This document shows positions 10,101-20,967 of a stretch of 64,000 bases of DNA, one piece after another. A model generated the notes under the pieces. It had not been told where the DNA came from, did no database searches, and saw nothing but the letters and a program-made list of their open reading frames with translations. The first letter of the stretch is position 1. The number at the start of each line of letters is the position of its first letter. A program made the position numbers and the translations under genes. The DNA comes from Nematopogon swammerdamellus (taxonomy: Eukaryota > Arthropoda > Insecta > Lepidoptera > Adelidae): contig OX336345.1 in assembly GCA_946902875.1 (NCBI GenBank), forward strand, positions 11,067,395-11,131,394. Direction: 5' to 3'.

Positions 10101-11510
10101 CGCGCGCGGCGCTGATCGGACGAGCGAGAATCATAGATTTCGATATAAGACGTAGCATACCTACCTACTACACTGCAATTAGGCATGTAGGTGTATGTAT
10201 GTATGTAGCCAGTAAAAAGTAAATGATTATCTACATACCTCAAATGATGTGAAGGTTTTCTACGTGATCTCCTTGCAGCTCGATGCATTATGACGAGACC
10301 CGGGCGATGCAGTAGCGGGTCTAGATTGCCATGTTCCCGTAAACAGTACAATGCACGCACAATCACTTTAGCCAGCACCGGCAGTCTGACGCCTGTTTGG
10401 AAATCTTTCACGATAAATGCGTTTGAAGCCCATTTCCGTTTGCTGCTCCATACTCCGAACGCGAGTTATACGAATAACGAGCCACATATTCGTTATTCGT
10501 GAATGGAACTTTTAACAAACACTTTAACCTGTGGTAGGTACGTATTGTTAAACACGAGCGCGAAACTTTCACTAATTCAATTTACGAATCGAATTACCAA
10601 AAATACGTCAACACGGTCGGCCGCCCTTGACATACTGACCGACTGACACACATTGATCTTCCGCGCCGCGTGACTGGCTGGCTGGACTGAGGCGCAATGC
10701 CCACAGGCAGCGCGGCGCGCCGCCCCCCGCGCCCGCGCCGCCCGCCGCGCCCGCGTCTCCTTTGATAGCAGCGTGCGATGCCGACACAGGGCGGCGCGGG
10801 GGCGCAACAGCGCGGTGCGGTGCTATAGCGAACATTCGACCCGGCCGGCGCGCCCGCCGCGCCGCCCCGCCTCCCCGCACCGCCGCGGTCTGGTCACTTA
10901 GAGCGCGCATAGATTGAATAAATTGAAAACTTTGAAAATTCATATCTCGAAAACTAGTATGGATAGGACCATTTTTCTTTTTTTTTAATGTGTTTATTAG
11001 ATGATATACAATAGCTCATTTCGATATTCCTGAACAGACCCTGGACACCCTGTATAATCCGAACACCCCGCTATTTCGAACCCCCCTGTGTTTTTAAGGG
11101 TTCGGATTAACGAGGCTCTACTGTACTAAGATTTTTTGTAAAGTCACAGCATTCGTGCTGAAGTAGATTGAAATATCAATATAGTTACTATGGGGCTGGC
11201 ATAGCCAAAAATGGCTAAAATGTTAAACAAAATACAGATTTAAAAAAAAAGTTCGAATTTTACTTAATGCAATTTACCAGTAACAAATCCTTCGCATAAA
11301 ATAGAAAATTACTGTACAATCAAATAATTTAAAAAAAAATTATATTGATGCTACAAATGAATTAATAATTATTATATATTTTGTGTTGGTTTCAGAATAC
11401 TGCTGGAAAAGCGGCAAGCACAGGACGCCATGGATCTTCTCAAGCTCTACCACCAGAGCGTGTCAAACGGAACAGATGATGTCTCAGCGCCTAAACAGGA
11501 ACGGGTCTAA
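4193..11510 (+). CDS. ICAD/DFF45 (Drep1/DFFA)-like inhibitor of apoptotic DNase, short form
   Basis: Two coding exons, 4193-4674 and 11396-11510, join at a split Arg codon (GT at 4675, AG at 11394-11395) to give 198 residues. Residues 9-82 form a CIDE-N domain (KPYKICDVNRDKRKGV, then ESDGTEVDDEEYFSTL), the fold by which ICAD binds the nuclease CAD/DFF40. The following part (LVGRLQHNVCRISLLGGQDLELL, then the exon 2 segment EKRQAQDAMDLLKLYHQS) resembles the central helical region of human DFF45. There is no CAD nuclease domain and no DFF45 C-terminal chaperone domain; the frame stops soon after the helical region, as in the short ICAD splice form. Exon 1 is markedly GC-rich against its AT-rich surroundings. 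The intron is 6.7 kb and full of transposons. The start is the first ATG of an open frame after in-frame stops. Drep2/Drep3 relatives are possible alternatives; family assignment is firm, orthology is not. Confidence 0.85.
4818..4900. repeat. Two adjacent short hairpins in the ICAD-like intron
   Basis: 'tagaagctctgtttcaatg' at 4854 is matched exactly by its reverse complement ending at 4900, a near-perfect stem of about 22 bp with almost no loop. Just before it (about 4818-4852) lies an AT-rich imperfect inverted repeat centred on 'aacattaaatgtt'. The stems lie just inside the first intron. Confidence 0.7.
5105..5198 (+). pseudogene. Non-LTR reverse transcriptase fragment
   Basis: The + frame reads AMRLVSREPEVFHDLEP, matching AVRLVGDPEVSCDLEP in the fragment at 2210-2905. 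It is cut off where a SINE begins at 5199. Confidence 0.65.
5199..6499 (-). repeat. SINE copy split by a hAT element
   Basis: The SINE body runs 5199-5253 and resumes at 6350-6499 after the hAT element at 5254-6349. The target duplication 'ccgtcagc' lies within the conserved SINE motif 'gtcagcccataacac'. The 5S/tRNA-like head is absent. Confidence 0.7.
5254..6349. mobile_element. Non-autonomous hAT element, 8-bp TSD, ~1.1 kb
   Basis: The ends are 'cagtggccgctgg' and, inverted, 'cagtggcggctgg'. The perfect 8-bp target duplication 'ccgtcagc' is at 5246-5253 and 6350-6357. An 8-bp duplication with CA(G)-type ends is typical of hAT. It shares most of its length with the element at 6697-7668, but carries an extra stretch (about 5995-6215) absent from that copy, itself similar to dispersed repeats. 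A tRNA-like string ('gcctaagcgttggttaaagg' then 'gggttcaattcc') lies at about 5735-5800. No transposase frame. Confidence 0.85.
6500..7790 (+). pseudogene. Non-LTR reverse transcriptase fragment split by a hAT element
   Basis: The parts before 6697 and after 7676 together match the C-terminal region of the fragment at 2210-2905: FRGEYSMELINT-like sequence, HTGQG-like sequence, a CHRPGNIWNAL segment across the insertion point, and a KFPECERLLSRRL-like tail. Stops and shifts show it is dead. Confidence 0.65.
6697..7668. mobile_element. Non-autonomous hAT element, 8-bp TSD, second copy
   Basis: The ends 'cagtggcggctggc' and its inverse share a second conserved block 'cttaagtg'. The perfect 8-bp target duplication 'tttggaat' is at 6689-6696 and 7669-7676. 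It is 972 bp long and closely related to the element at 5254-6349. It is inserted in a reverse-transcriptase fragment whose frame resumes beyond it. Confidence 0.87.
7791..8246. other. No gene seen
   Basis: Intronic sequence of the ICAD-like gene with no recognised repeat boundary or coding signal. Confidence 0.4.
8255..8571. mobile_element. hAT MITE, 317 bp
   Basis: The left end 'cagcggttctcaaac' and the inverted right end 'cagccatactcaaag' are flanked by 'gtttagaa' (8247-8254) and 'atttagaa' (8572-8579), an 8-bp duplication with one mismatch. The ends resemble the widespread CAGNGGTTCTCAAACTTTTT hAT type. Non-coding. Confidence 0.75.
9514..9696 (+). pseudogene. CENP-B/pogo transposase N-terminus, remnant
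   Basis: The frame begins MASQSSRKHVTLTLRDKYEV and continues VIQMLDRGVSYPNIAKKFGIG, the helix-turn-helix that pogo/Tigger transposases and CENP-B use to bind DNA. An in-frame TAA at 9634-9636 interrupts it, and the frame resumes TTVADIKEE until a TAG at 9694. No catalytic domain follows. Confidence 0.75.
9855..11052 (-). mobile_element. IS630/mariner-like element nested in the pogo element
   Basis: The terminal repeats begin 'cagggtgtcca' on both sides and share 'ggaatatcgaa' further in, with TA on each flank (9853-9854, 11053-11054). On the minus strand, 10290-10450 encodes YRERFPNRRQ and, after a frame change, VIVRALYCLREHGNLDPLLHRPG, clearly related to the transposase N-terminus at 25399. 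The catalytic part is missing. A very GC-rich block (about 10690-10870) lies inside. Confidence 0.75.
10290..10450 (-). pseudogene. Transposase N-terminal helix-turn-helix, frameshifted remnant
   Basis: The minus-strand frames give YRERFPNRRQ followed, one frame over, by AKVIVRALYCLREHGNLDP. Its counterpart at 25399-26538 has YRERFPNRRQ followed by VIVRAIIRLRENGNLNP in one frame. Confidence 0.7.
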
Positions 11511-14260
11511 ACATCTGCACTACACTTACACATGCAATATAATTGCGCCCCCATCACTTAAATGTCACCCCTCGGTGTTGTAGTCACAAAATGTCTTAAC
11601 ACTTTCAAAAGTTTACGAAATTATCTTTTTAATTAATTAATATCGAGGGATATAGAAGTTTAAAACTTGTCTCGTTAGACCTTTACGCACAAATCCCTCA
11701 TGAGCCTTCGGCGAGTTGCCACACCCCAGTACCCCGCCAGTCCACTGCCAGTGCTTAAGACTTTAATATAGATATTGGAATCTCAACAAGATAGCATTTA
11801 GTGGCTGGCTTTTAACGGAATAGTTGACTGTTTAAAAGTAGTTGCAAATAATGTTAATCTTGGAAAAATTATGTATGAAACATGCACAACCTACAATGCG
11901 ATAAATCAGAAAAATATGAAAGAACAAATGGAGGAGATTTTTATTCTACCGGTCAGAATATGTCTGTGTGTATTTAGTAATTGAGTGTACGCCACAAACC
12001 AACATCACTGCCAATACACATTCTTCATTCACCTCTTGATATTTTCCCTTTTCATTATCTATCAGCTTTATGTTGATGTTATATTATTAATTTTCAGAAA
12101 AAAAAATTCCATGATTTGCAATAGTTTGCTAAGCATGGAGGTTCGTTCCCCAATTTTTTAGACTATGTTTTCTGACTTTAGAAAGTATTTTAATTTTTCG
12201 ATGATTAGTTAATAGGTATGAAATTGAAGAGACTTTCATGAAAATTCTGGAGAAGGAAGTGAATATTATTCGTGCGTTGGAATCAATTCAATATCTGTGT
12301 ATTCTGTAATTATATAATTAGTGTGTCGGTAAAATAAGAAGATAAATCTTATGAATGTGAGCTGGTATTGTAATGAAATTATATTTCATACCTAATGATA
12401 AAATAAAATTGTCTTTTATATACGTACTTATATTAAGTTACAACGTCAGTCGCCTAAAGTTTGTATACTAGTGTTAAGATAACGGCATTTAAACTAACTA
12501 AAGTTGAATTGAGTTGCTACCATATTAATTAATATTTTATAGATTTTTAGACTTGCGTATTGCATCTGTTCAGTGGAAAGTGCATTGCATACGTTCACTG
12601 AAATTATTTCTAGCTGCAGCCCATTAGGTCAAGGCTGTCTTCCTAAATCACTTCATGTTTCATTGCATTCAAGGACTCACTGTGGAAATTTGGACAGTAG
12701 ACATTTGTTGTTAGTCGAGTCATTCATCCATTCAAGTCCTACCAATATCACTTTTGCTTTGTAAACTTTTGAGAGACTCATTTGGCAAAGATTGATAATC
12801 ATCATCAATTGACAAGACTGATAGTTGGTAAACTTTTAATTTTTATTCTACTTTTATCCCTAGATTAAGAGTGATTTGTTTTATCCCAAGTAATTGCTCA
12901 AAGATTTATTGATACCTAATTAAGAAGTTCCAAAATAATCCTATGGCGCTGTGTATGCTGGAATTGGCAAAGTGTGTTAATTTCTTCTAGCATTTTCGAA
13001 ATTATGATGTACTTAAGTGAACTCTTCTGGCTTAGTCTCTGTTATAAAACTTCACTGATCTATATACAATGCTAACACAATATTTCGCTCAAATTTTAAT
13101 TAAAACACATCACAGCGCTGTCCCTCTACATTCATACCTGCATTATTCATTAAGCGTGTTTGTATTTACATCCAAAAGCAAACTAACTTAAAGCTCAAAT
13201 ATCTGGAGAATGTAAGAATTGTAATTACGGATATAGAATGTTTCATCAAGTAAACAGAGTGGATCAAATAAAACTATCAAGCCATACTTGAGCGGGGCTT
13301 GTTGAAGGTTTGAGTCATCGGTTCTGTTCTGTTCTGTTGAGTCACCAGTCGCTAGTTAATATTTCCTGCTTCAGATATTTCATAAAAAATGTGAATTGCC
13401 AACTGCAAAGCTTTTCGGCATTGGTTCGGAAATGAAGCTTGTTTCACAGTAATTAGTTCCTGAAATAATTAGTACACGAAACTATTGCACTATACATTAC
13501 ACATTTTATTATAAAAATAGCAATAATACATTTTTTTGGTAATCTTCGATGAAAACAATTTATACATGTTCTGCCTCACGCCCGCCTTAAGCTGGGTATG
13601 GATTTGGTGCAAACCCTCTACTGGACTACTACTCAGTCGAGATGTATCTATCTCAGGTGGCGGCGGCCGTGCGAGGCGCCTGCTCCGGTGTTCGCCAGGC
13701 AACTTTGGGTGTTGCTGTTGAATGTCATATTTTTACCCAGTCAGTTTTGCATGTGGCTTGTATCAAGTTTGTGTGTCAGAATTAGTGAATAATTTTTTTA
13801 TGAGACCGCACTTATATTTATTTTCTGCTGAAAGTAATAGTAATAAGCACATTAGTATCGGTTTGTATGCTTTCTTTTAAAAAAAGCCAAATACTCTTGT
13901 GCATATTGATAATTACAATCGGAACAGATAATTCTCTATGAAATACATACTAGAACATAGTGAAACATCGAATGTTCTAAATACCTACGAGTACCAATAT
14001 CAAATAAGAAAGTGCAGTCCTGGAATTGTGTGTTCACTTGAATATGTATATCTTTTCTCAGTCGAGACTACCGATTATGTCACAGAACCTAAACCATGTT
14101 TAAAAAGCCAGTTCATACATTTTAAATAAGTAAGCTTCTTTTAAATTAATATTGATTCTTCTTTTTATTTAACTTCGTCTAGGAAAGGAGAATGAGCGTT
14201 TTGGTCTACCCCTCTTGTAGCTGTGAGTGTTATATCAATGGAAAGGTTTATTTATATAGA
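11511..14260 (+). other. 3' flank/3' UTR of the ICAD-like gene; otherwise AT-rich
   Basis: The first good polyadenylation signal after the stop is AATAAA at 12402-12407. Beyond that no gene, RNA or repeat boundary was recognised. Scattered short frames show no domain features. Confidence 0.4.
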
Positions 14261-14267
14261 ACACTAG

Positions 14268-16135
14268 CTGAGCCCGCGGCTCCGCTCGCGTGAAATTCGT
14301 ATTTCAAAGAAGACAGTAAGTAACTATGGGCGAGGCCGAAGGCCGAGCTGCGTTCAGGAAGTCGATAAACCATCTCTAAGAAAGTAAGTACTTAAGGGCG
14401 AGGCCGAAGGCAAGCTGCGTTAAGGTAAACGATAAACCTTCTCAAATAAAGTAAGTAACTAACGGCGAGGCTTCAGGCTGAACTGTATTCTAGAAAGAAA
14501 ATAAAGCTTGTCGAAGAAAGTAAGTAACTTCAGCGTTCAGGAAGACGATAAACCTTCTCGAAAAAGTAAGTAACTGAGGGCGAGGCAGAATGCCGACTTG
14601 CGTTCAGAAAGACTATAAACCTTCTCAAAGAAAGTAAGTAACTAAGGGCGAGGCCGAAGGCCGAGCTGCGTTCAGGAAGACCATGAACCTTCTCGAAGAC
14701 AGTAAGAAACTGAGGGCGAGGCCGAAGGCCGAGCTGCGTACAGGAATACTATAAACCATCTCGAAAAAGTAAGTAACTGAGGGCGAGGCAGAATGCCGAC
14801 CTGCGTTCAGAAAAACCATAAACCTTCTTAAAGAAAGTAAGTAACTAAGGGCGAGGCCGAAGGCCGAGTTGCGTTCAGGAAGACCATGAACCTTCTCGAA
14901 GACAGTAAGTAACTGAGGGCGAGGCCGAAGGCCGAGCTGCGTTCAGGAAGACTATAAACTATCTCGAAGAAAGTAAGTAACTAAGGGCGAGGCCGTAGGC
15001 CGAGCTGCGTTCAGAAAGACCATGAAACTTCTCGAAGACAGTAAGTAACTGAGGGCGAGGCCAAAGGCCGAGCTGCGTTCAGGAAGGGATAAACCTTATC
15101 TAAGAAAGTACGTAATTAAGGGCAAGGCCGAAGGCCGAGCTACGTTCAGGAAGACCATAAACCTTCTCGAAGAAAGTAAGTAACTGAGGGCGAGGCCGAA
15201 GGCCGAGCTGCGTTCAGGAAGACTATAAACCTTCTCGAAGAAAGTAAGTAACTAAGGGCGAGGTCGAAGGCCGAGCTGCGTTCAGAAAGACCATGAACCT
15301 TCTCGAAGACAGTAAGTAACTGAGGGCGAGGCCGAAGGCCGAGCTGCGTTCAGGAAGGCGATACACCTTATCTAAGAAAGTAAGTAATTAAGGGCGAGAC
15401 CGAAAGCCGAGAACGTTCAGGAAGACCGTAAACCTTCTCGAATAAAATAAGTAACTGAGAGCGAAGCCGAAGGCCGAGCTACGTTCAGGAAGACCATAAA
15501 CCTTCTCAAAGAAAGTAAGTAACAAAGGGCGAGGCCGAAGGCCGAGCTGCGTTCAGGAAGACCATGAAACCTTCTCGAAGAAAGTAAGTAACTAAGGGCG
15601 AGGCCAAAGGCCGAGCACGTTCAGGAAGACCATAAACCTTCTCGAAGAAAGCAAGTAACTGAGGGCGAGGCCGAAGGCCGAGCTGCGTTCAGGAAGACTA
15701 TAAACCTTCTCGAAGAAAGTAAGTAACTGAGGGCGAGGCCGAAGGCCGAGCCGCGTTCAGGAAGACCATAAACCTTCTCGAAGAAAGTAAGTAACTAAGG
15801 GCGAGACCGAAGGCCGAGCTTCGTTCAGCAGTGCTATAAACCTTTTTGAAGAAATTAAGTAACTGAGGGTGAGGCCGAAGGCTATAAACCATCTCGGTGA
15901 AAGTAAGTATAAACTATGGGTGAGGCCAAAGGCCGATCTGCGTTCAGGAAGAGGATAAACCTTCTCGATCAAATTAAGTAACTATGGGCGAGGCCGAAGG
16001 CCGAGCTGCGTTTAGGTAAACGATAAACCTTCTTAAATAAATTAAGTAGCTAAAGGCGAGGCTTCAGACTAAGCTGCATTCTGGAATACAGTAAACCTTC
16101 TCGAAGAAAGTACGTAACTAAGGGCGAGGCCACTG
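14268..16135 (+). repeat. 68-bp minisatellite array (~27 units)
   Basis: Opens with 'cccgcggctccgctcgcg', then repeats a unit of 68 bp containing 'gtaagtaactaagggcgagg', 'ccgaaggccgagctgcgttc' and 'ataaaccttctcgaagaaa'. For example, consecutive units begin at 15181 and 15249. Units vary by single bases and small gaps. The inner palindrome 'gaggccgaaggcc' recurs in each unit. The same unit forms the array at 21812. Short reading frames across it are artefacts of the repetition. Confidence 0.95.
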
Positions 16136-17780
16136 GCACCCCCCATTCCCCCCCCCCCCCCCCCCCGCCCCTTTAAAATTTCAAAACCAAAAACCCTGAA
16201 ACACGTCTTTAGTGATTTATTCTCAGCAGATGTAATTCAAATTTTCATGTTCGTAACTTCAAATAACAAAGACTTTCATACAAAGTCGTCGTCCCCATTT
16301 CCCCCCTTAAAGTTGTAATTTCCAAAAATCCTTAACGGATGCTTACGTTATGAAATAAACCTATGTTCCAAATTTCAGCTTTCTAGATTTAGTAGTTTTG
16401 GCTGTGCGTTGATAGATCAGTCAGTCAGGACAAACAATTTTATAAGTATATATATCTACTCTTTATTCTATTCGTCTCTTCTACCAAAAGCATTTACCAA
16501 CGCAACGCAACAGAACTGCTAACGCCATATATTACGACCATTCGACACTAAATTCCGTTTTCTTTGATACTGCTCAACCCTAAGGCTATTTAACTTTATG
16601 GTATTGCACTGAGAGTCAGGAGACTCCCAGACACTTTCTACACTAAATGCTATATCAATTACTTCTTTGGCATCTGCCTGAGAACTTGATGTATAAAACA
16701 ATGGTATAAAACTACAAATTAAACTCAGAAAGGCAGAGCAAACTTTATTTTAGAGATCACTAAGAATTTCAACACTCGTCTCACGGCCGAGACTCGCGAA
16801 CCAAGACAGAAAAAGCTATTGCTTTCTGTTTTGGAATTCATTTGAAAGTCTAATATTATTTTTCTAGGTTTGATAGTACTGATGGCCAGTGGCACACAGT
16901 ACAGTATATAGCCTATAGTGAGCCTGAAGAACTACTCTTTACATTGGTGTAAACCGCATTAAAATCTGTTAAGTGGTTCCGAGCTTACCTCAAACATACA
17001 TACATAATGCAAACAGACGTTTCCTTTTATAAGAAGTAGAGATAGAGAAAAGAAGATAGAGATTAAATTATCCTCCCTTCCCCTCTCCCCGCGGACCCCT
17101 CACCCTACCTCAACCCCCCTCTTCAAAGCCACCCCCAGTATGGATAAAATTATTTAAAATTAAAATAATTTAAAATCCTAAAATCTAATTTTGAAATCAC
17201 CCCTATTTTAATTTAAGGGTTGATTTAGCAAAAATGCTGAAACACGTAATTCTTTATTTTATACCAAAAGCCTAAATATGAATTTTCATATGCCTAACTT
17301 GAGAAATGATGGGTTCCCCATACAATCTTTCATCCCCTATTTCACCCCGTTAAGGGTTGTTTTTTGAGACAAAAGGTAGCCTATGTTTTTCCTCAGGATG
17401 CAATTCAACTCCTTATTTTTTTTTTATAAAATCCTAAAATCTAATTTTGAAAGAAACCTCTATTTTAATTTAAGGGTTGATTTAGCAAAAACGCTGAAAC
17501 ACGTATTTCTTTATTTCATACCAATAGCACAAATATAAATTGTCATATCCCTAACTTAAGAAATGCTGAGTTCCCCATACAAACTTTCATCGCCTATTTC
17601 ACCCCCTTAAGGGTTGTTTTTTGAGACAAAAAGTAGCCTATGTCCGTCCTCAGGATGCAATTCATCTCGGTGCAATATTTTATCGAAATCTGTTCAGCGG
17701 TTTAGGCGTGAAAAGGTAACAGACAGACAGACAGACAGACAACAGAGTTACTTTCGAATTTATAATATTAGTATGGATTA
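16136..17780 (+). repeat. Poly-C run and non-LTR-like tail with an internal duplication
   Basis: A C-run (16148-16166) follows the minisatellite. A segment of about 240 bp at roughly 17180-17410 is duplicated at roughly 17420-17660 (both contain 'tttaagggttgatttagcaa' and 'aagggttgttttttgagaca'). It ends with (GACA)n, 'gagttactttcgaattta' and 'taatattagtatggat' at 17761-17777, the usual 3' end of lepidopteran dispersed repeats. With the array at 14268 it may be one composite element. Confidence 0.6.
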
Positions 17781-17812
17781 TTTAGTATGGCAGCCAACGT
17801 CAATTATTAGTA

Positions 17813-18126
17813 CTTTAGGAGTTATATCACTTTTAAGTTCTATAATCATAGAACCTTATCATAGTAATATGTTTACCTCTGTAAGATGATCATCGTTCAA
17901 GGAAGGGTAAGTACTTAGAACGAAACAGTACCAAAATGACCGAGCGGTATTGAAACCGTAATGATTAAAATACCATTTTTTTGGTTTCAATACCGCTCGG
18001 TCATTTTGGTACTGTTTCGCTCTAAGTACTTACCCTTCCTAGAACGATGAGCATCGTACAGAGGTAAGCATATTACTATGATAAGGTTCTATTTTTATAC
18101 AACATAAAGTGATATAACTCCTAAAG
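17813..18126. mobile_element. Foldback element with ~140-bp arms
   Basis: The left arm 17813-17957 pairs with the right arm 17993-18126 over most of its length ('accgagcggtattgaaacc' against its inverse, and 'gatataactcctaaag' at the outer end), leaving a 35-bp loop. It lies about 35 bp after the non-LTR tail. No clear target duplication. No coding. Confidence 0.85.
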
Positions 18127-18511
18127 AATTAACAATACATGTTAGGTATGTTTGGACAAAATGGTTTTCTTGGTTTTCTTTTTTTAAATAACCTTTCTAT
18201 TGATGTATCATTCATTGTTAGAGGAGGGGTAGACCAACTCCCATACATTTTTGCCCATCCTCCTTTGTAATCATCTCATTTTACTAGTGGCTAAAATAAT
18301 AATATTTCATGGTATACTACATAATGGCAAAACTAAATACTCCTCTGTAGCATTAAAGTCTTATGCGTGAAATCATATTTTCAGAAATGAACACCAATTT
18401 TACAATTCAGTATATTTACAATTAATATAACTATACGCAACATTAGTTGTAAAATAAAGTAGAATGTGAATAGAGAAACGGAGATGTTAATGAAACTGCA
18501 TCGTGCTTGTA

Positions 18512-18747
18512 GTGCAACAAGGCTTGAAATGAACGTGGATGACGTTTATGATTTGATGTATTGAATTTTAGGAAGACTAGCTCACTAATAAAATAACAGA
18601 TAGACTTCGATTTCTGCTAACAACACCACAGACTAAGAAGTGATACTAACGTACGCGTGAACGGGTGAAACGCGAGACGGTCATCTGGCAACACTTTGGC
18701 GGCGTTAGTTCTGCTGTCAGCCACGTTCATTTCAAGCCTTGTCGCAC
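18512..18747. mobile_element. Tc1/mariner-type MITE, 236 bp
   Basis: The terminal inverted repeats of about 33 bp begin 'gtgcaacaaggcttgaaatg' and, inverted, 'gtgcgacaaggcttgaaatg'. The flanks are TA at 18510-18511 and 18748-18749. Non-coding. Confidence 0.75.
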
Positions 18748-18751
18748 TATA

Positions 18752-19683
18752 ATCATGGATGTGTAAACTGTGTCGTGTAGGATGTATTAATTAATGGACA
18801 ATGTGACATCTCTCGTAATATGTGACATTAGGAAATGGCTGTGAGAGCACGTTTTTGGCTTGTACCTTAAATATGTAGGCCGATTTATAGTGGTGCAATG
18901 AATTCTCGGCTGCTAGAACGTAGGATTTAAATCTAACGAAGGGCATAATCATAATATCACATCAAAGGACCTAAAGCCTAGTTTGTCACCCATGCCACAG
19001 ACCTTGCATATAAAGTCTAACATGAACTTCACTATAAAACAGCTGTGAATGTAACAAGTTCCTATGCATGGCGAACTTTGTAGATAAAGACAACTTGCCA
19101 ACCCGCAAGCCTTAACCGTGTTCAATATATTTTGTATAAAATCACAACTTAGTCTCAAAACATTATGTTGAATACTTGCTTAATTCCTCATGTCACGCAG
19201 ATTATTATAATAAGTGCCAGCTCAAGTGACACCATCAAAATAAGGGGGTGTTCCTTGTAGGGTTGGAAAAATAGTAGAATACGAAATATACCTGAAATCA
19301 TTTATAAAAAAATATTTATTATAACTCATCCTTGTCACTGAAAGTCATGATGACTTTAGGGCCATTAAGGGTCGGACACTGGCTAGCTCGTCTTCTGTGA
19401 TTTTTCAATATTCCTTTTTTTAAATAAATTAATTTGCTATTTTATACGCTCTTTAGTTATCATTTATGTTTACGCACTTGGTCGTGGAGAAAGGGTCGAC
19501 TGGTTGTACAGAAGACTAGCCAGTCAATTGTGATTTCTTCGACGTCAATTCTGCACAAATGTGTGCTGTGTTTAAGTCGCTTGACTTTGTCTCACTGGCT
19601 TAGTTTGCTTTGTTTTCTCCGACATACAGTCTACAATACGTAATAACCATTATGTAGGCATGGATGTTCAATTATACTCACTC
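18752..19683. other. No gene seen
   Basis: AT-rich sequence. A weak pair of similar strings ('ggctagctcgtcttctg' near 19382 and 'acagaagactagccag' near 19508, inverted) hints at another MITE, but ends could not be set. Confidence 0.35.
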
Positions 19684-19835
19684 ACCTCTGTCAGCATTTA
19701 TGTATCCACTGCTGGACATACACCTGTCCAATTTTTCTCCCGGCCTTCAGTGGGATAGGAACTACTGATTGGTTTCGACGTACTTAATGTTGTCACCCCA
19801 CCTGGCAGGTGGGTTTACTCCAACATTCACCTCAC
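19684..19835 (-). pseudogene. Non-LTR retrotransposon 3' end fragment
   Basis: On the minus strand it reads PPARWGDNIKYV and, near the end, NWTGVCPAVDT-like sequence, a decayed form of the ...PPARWxDDIK...WRxxGEAYVQQWT terminus common in lepidopteran RTE-like or related elements. Other copies: 29586-29745, 41885-42010 and 54572-54680. Confidence 0.55.
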
Positions 19836-19970
19836 AGCACTCAAAACAAACAAACATAAAGCTATCATCGCTTTTACGACTACCGGCGGCGCGGCGCGCA
19901 AAATTATTCCTTATTTGTGTTGCTACCGCCACTGAGAGTCGGAGTCGGAGGTGGCGACGTCATGCTAGAG

Positions 19971-20574
19971 CAACGGTGTCCAACCAGTAGTATGCGGGCC
20001 CCCGCCCGCGGCCGGACACAGATGTTCCAATAAACATAAACATTGAAATAATACGGTAAAAAAAAAAAAATATTGGTTGTCTGTAAAGTCGGTTTACGGA
20101 CGATAGTTTTACGTGATGACGTGGAATAATCGTAGTAATAGATCAAAGATCAGTAATTTCTATTTCCAGTAGAAAGATTAATCATCTTGTGACTAGCCAG
20201 CAATAAACTTTTGTTGTCTGATCTTGACAGTTTTACTTCTTAAGACGTTTCCATGGTAACTTTGAATATCAACGTGACACGCTTTCGTGCGTGCAGCCGG
20301 TGCTCATCAATTTATAAGACGTGACGTCATCACGTCAAAAATTCATTTAGAAATATGTTGACTCCAGAACATGTAAAAAATTACCTAATGTTGTCATGCT
20401 GTCATATGGATCATACAGCAGATTTTGTTTTGTCCGAAAATCAAAATAGCCAGGTATCCCATTAAAATGTTATAGGTAAACGTCATACATAGGTACTGAC
20501 CCTACTTAAAGGTGCCCGCTGGGCTTGAAAGAAATGGAAGTAGCTCTTAAGGCGAAACCAGTTGTAAACCACTG
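19971..20574. mobile_element. hAT-like element, 604 bp
   Basis: The left end 'caacggtgtccaaccag' and the inverted right end 'cagtggtttacaactgg' are related. The flanks 'tgctagag' (19963-19970) and 'cgctagag' (20575-20582) form an 8-bp duplication with one mismatch. No coding frame. Confidence 0.65.
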
Positions 20575-20967
20575 CGCTAGAGCTATCAGTGCCACTTGAT
20601 TTGGCAAGAGTAATTTTACATGTTTGATTAATGTTTAATTCCTAGTGCCACATTCTAAAAATGTATACATACCCGCATTACCCGCGTATTAAAGGAGAAT
20701 GTAATGTAAACTAGTTTAGAATTAAAGTACTATGTAGGATCGATAATAAATTATTTGTGAAACATTCCTTGTTAGAGATGGAATTGATGGAAGAGTGTGT
20801 GATGTAACCAAAGCATTTTGATAAATTAAGTCCATTGCACTTACCCAATAAAGTTTTAACAATAGAACTTATTGTTTAATTTCAAACAACTCAAAGGTTT
20901 TGTAGGAACCAATAGAATAACCTACCTAATTATTTTCTATGCAAACCAGAGAATGATTATTTTTTTA

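Larger units (their letters stand above)
9050..11123 (+). mobile_element. pogo/Tigger-like element with a nested mariner-like element
   Basis: The outer ends read 'cagtagagcc' at 9050 and its inverse ending at 11123, each next to TA. The right end continues inwards as 'tcgttaatccgaac', typical of Tigger/jerky-type terminal repeats. The interior encodes a broken CENP-B-type DNA-binding segment (9514-9696). The insertion at 9855-11052 separates this from the right end, and the DDE domain is missing. Confidence 0.65.

Noticed and set aside
10577..10943. GC-rich minus-strand frames rich in Ala and Arg
   Set aside because: Overlapping frames in a GC-rich island inside a transposon; low stop density is a consequence of composition.
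14625..15972. Minus-strand frames with repeated SSAFGLALSYLLSSRRF-like sequence
   Set aside because: They arise from the 68-bp minisatellite; since 68 is not a multiple of three, the frames shift from unit to unit and end quickly.
14268..16135. CRISPR-like array
   Set aside because: The whole 68-bp unit is repeated with no unique spacers, and the genome is eukaryotic.
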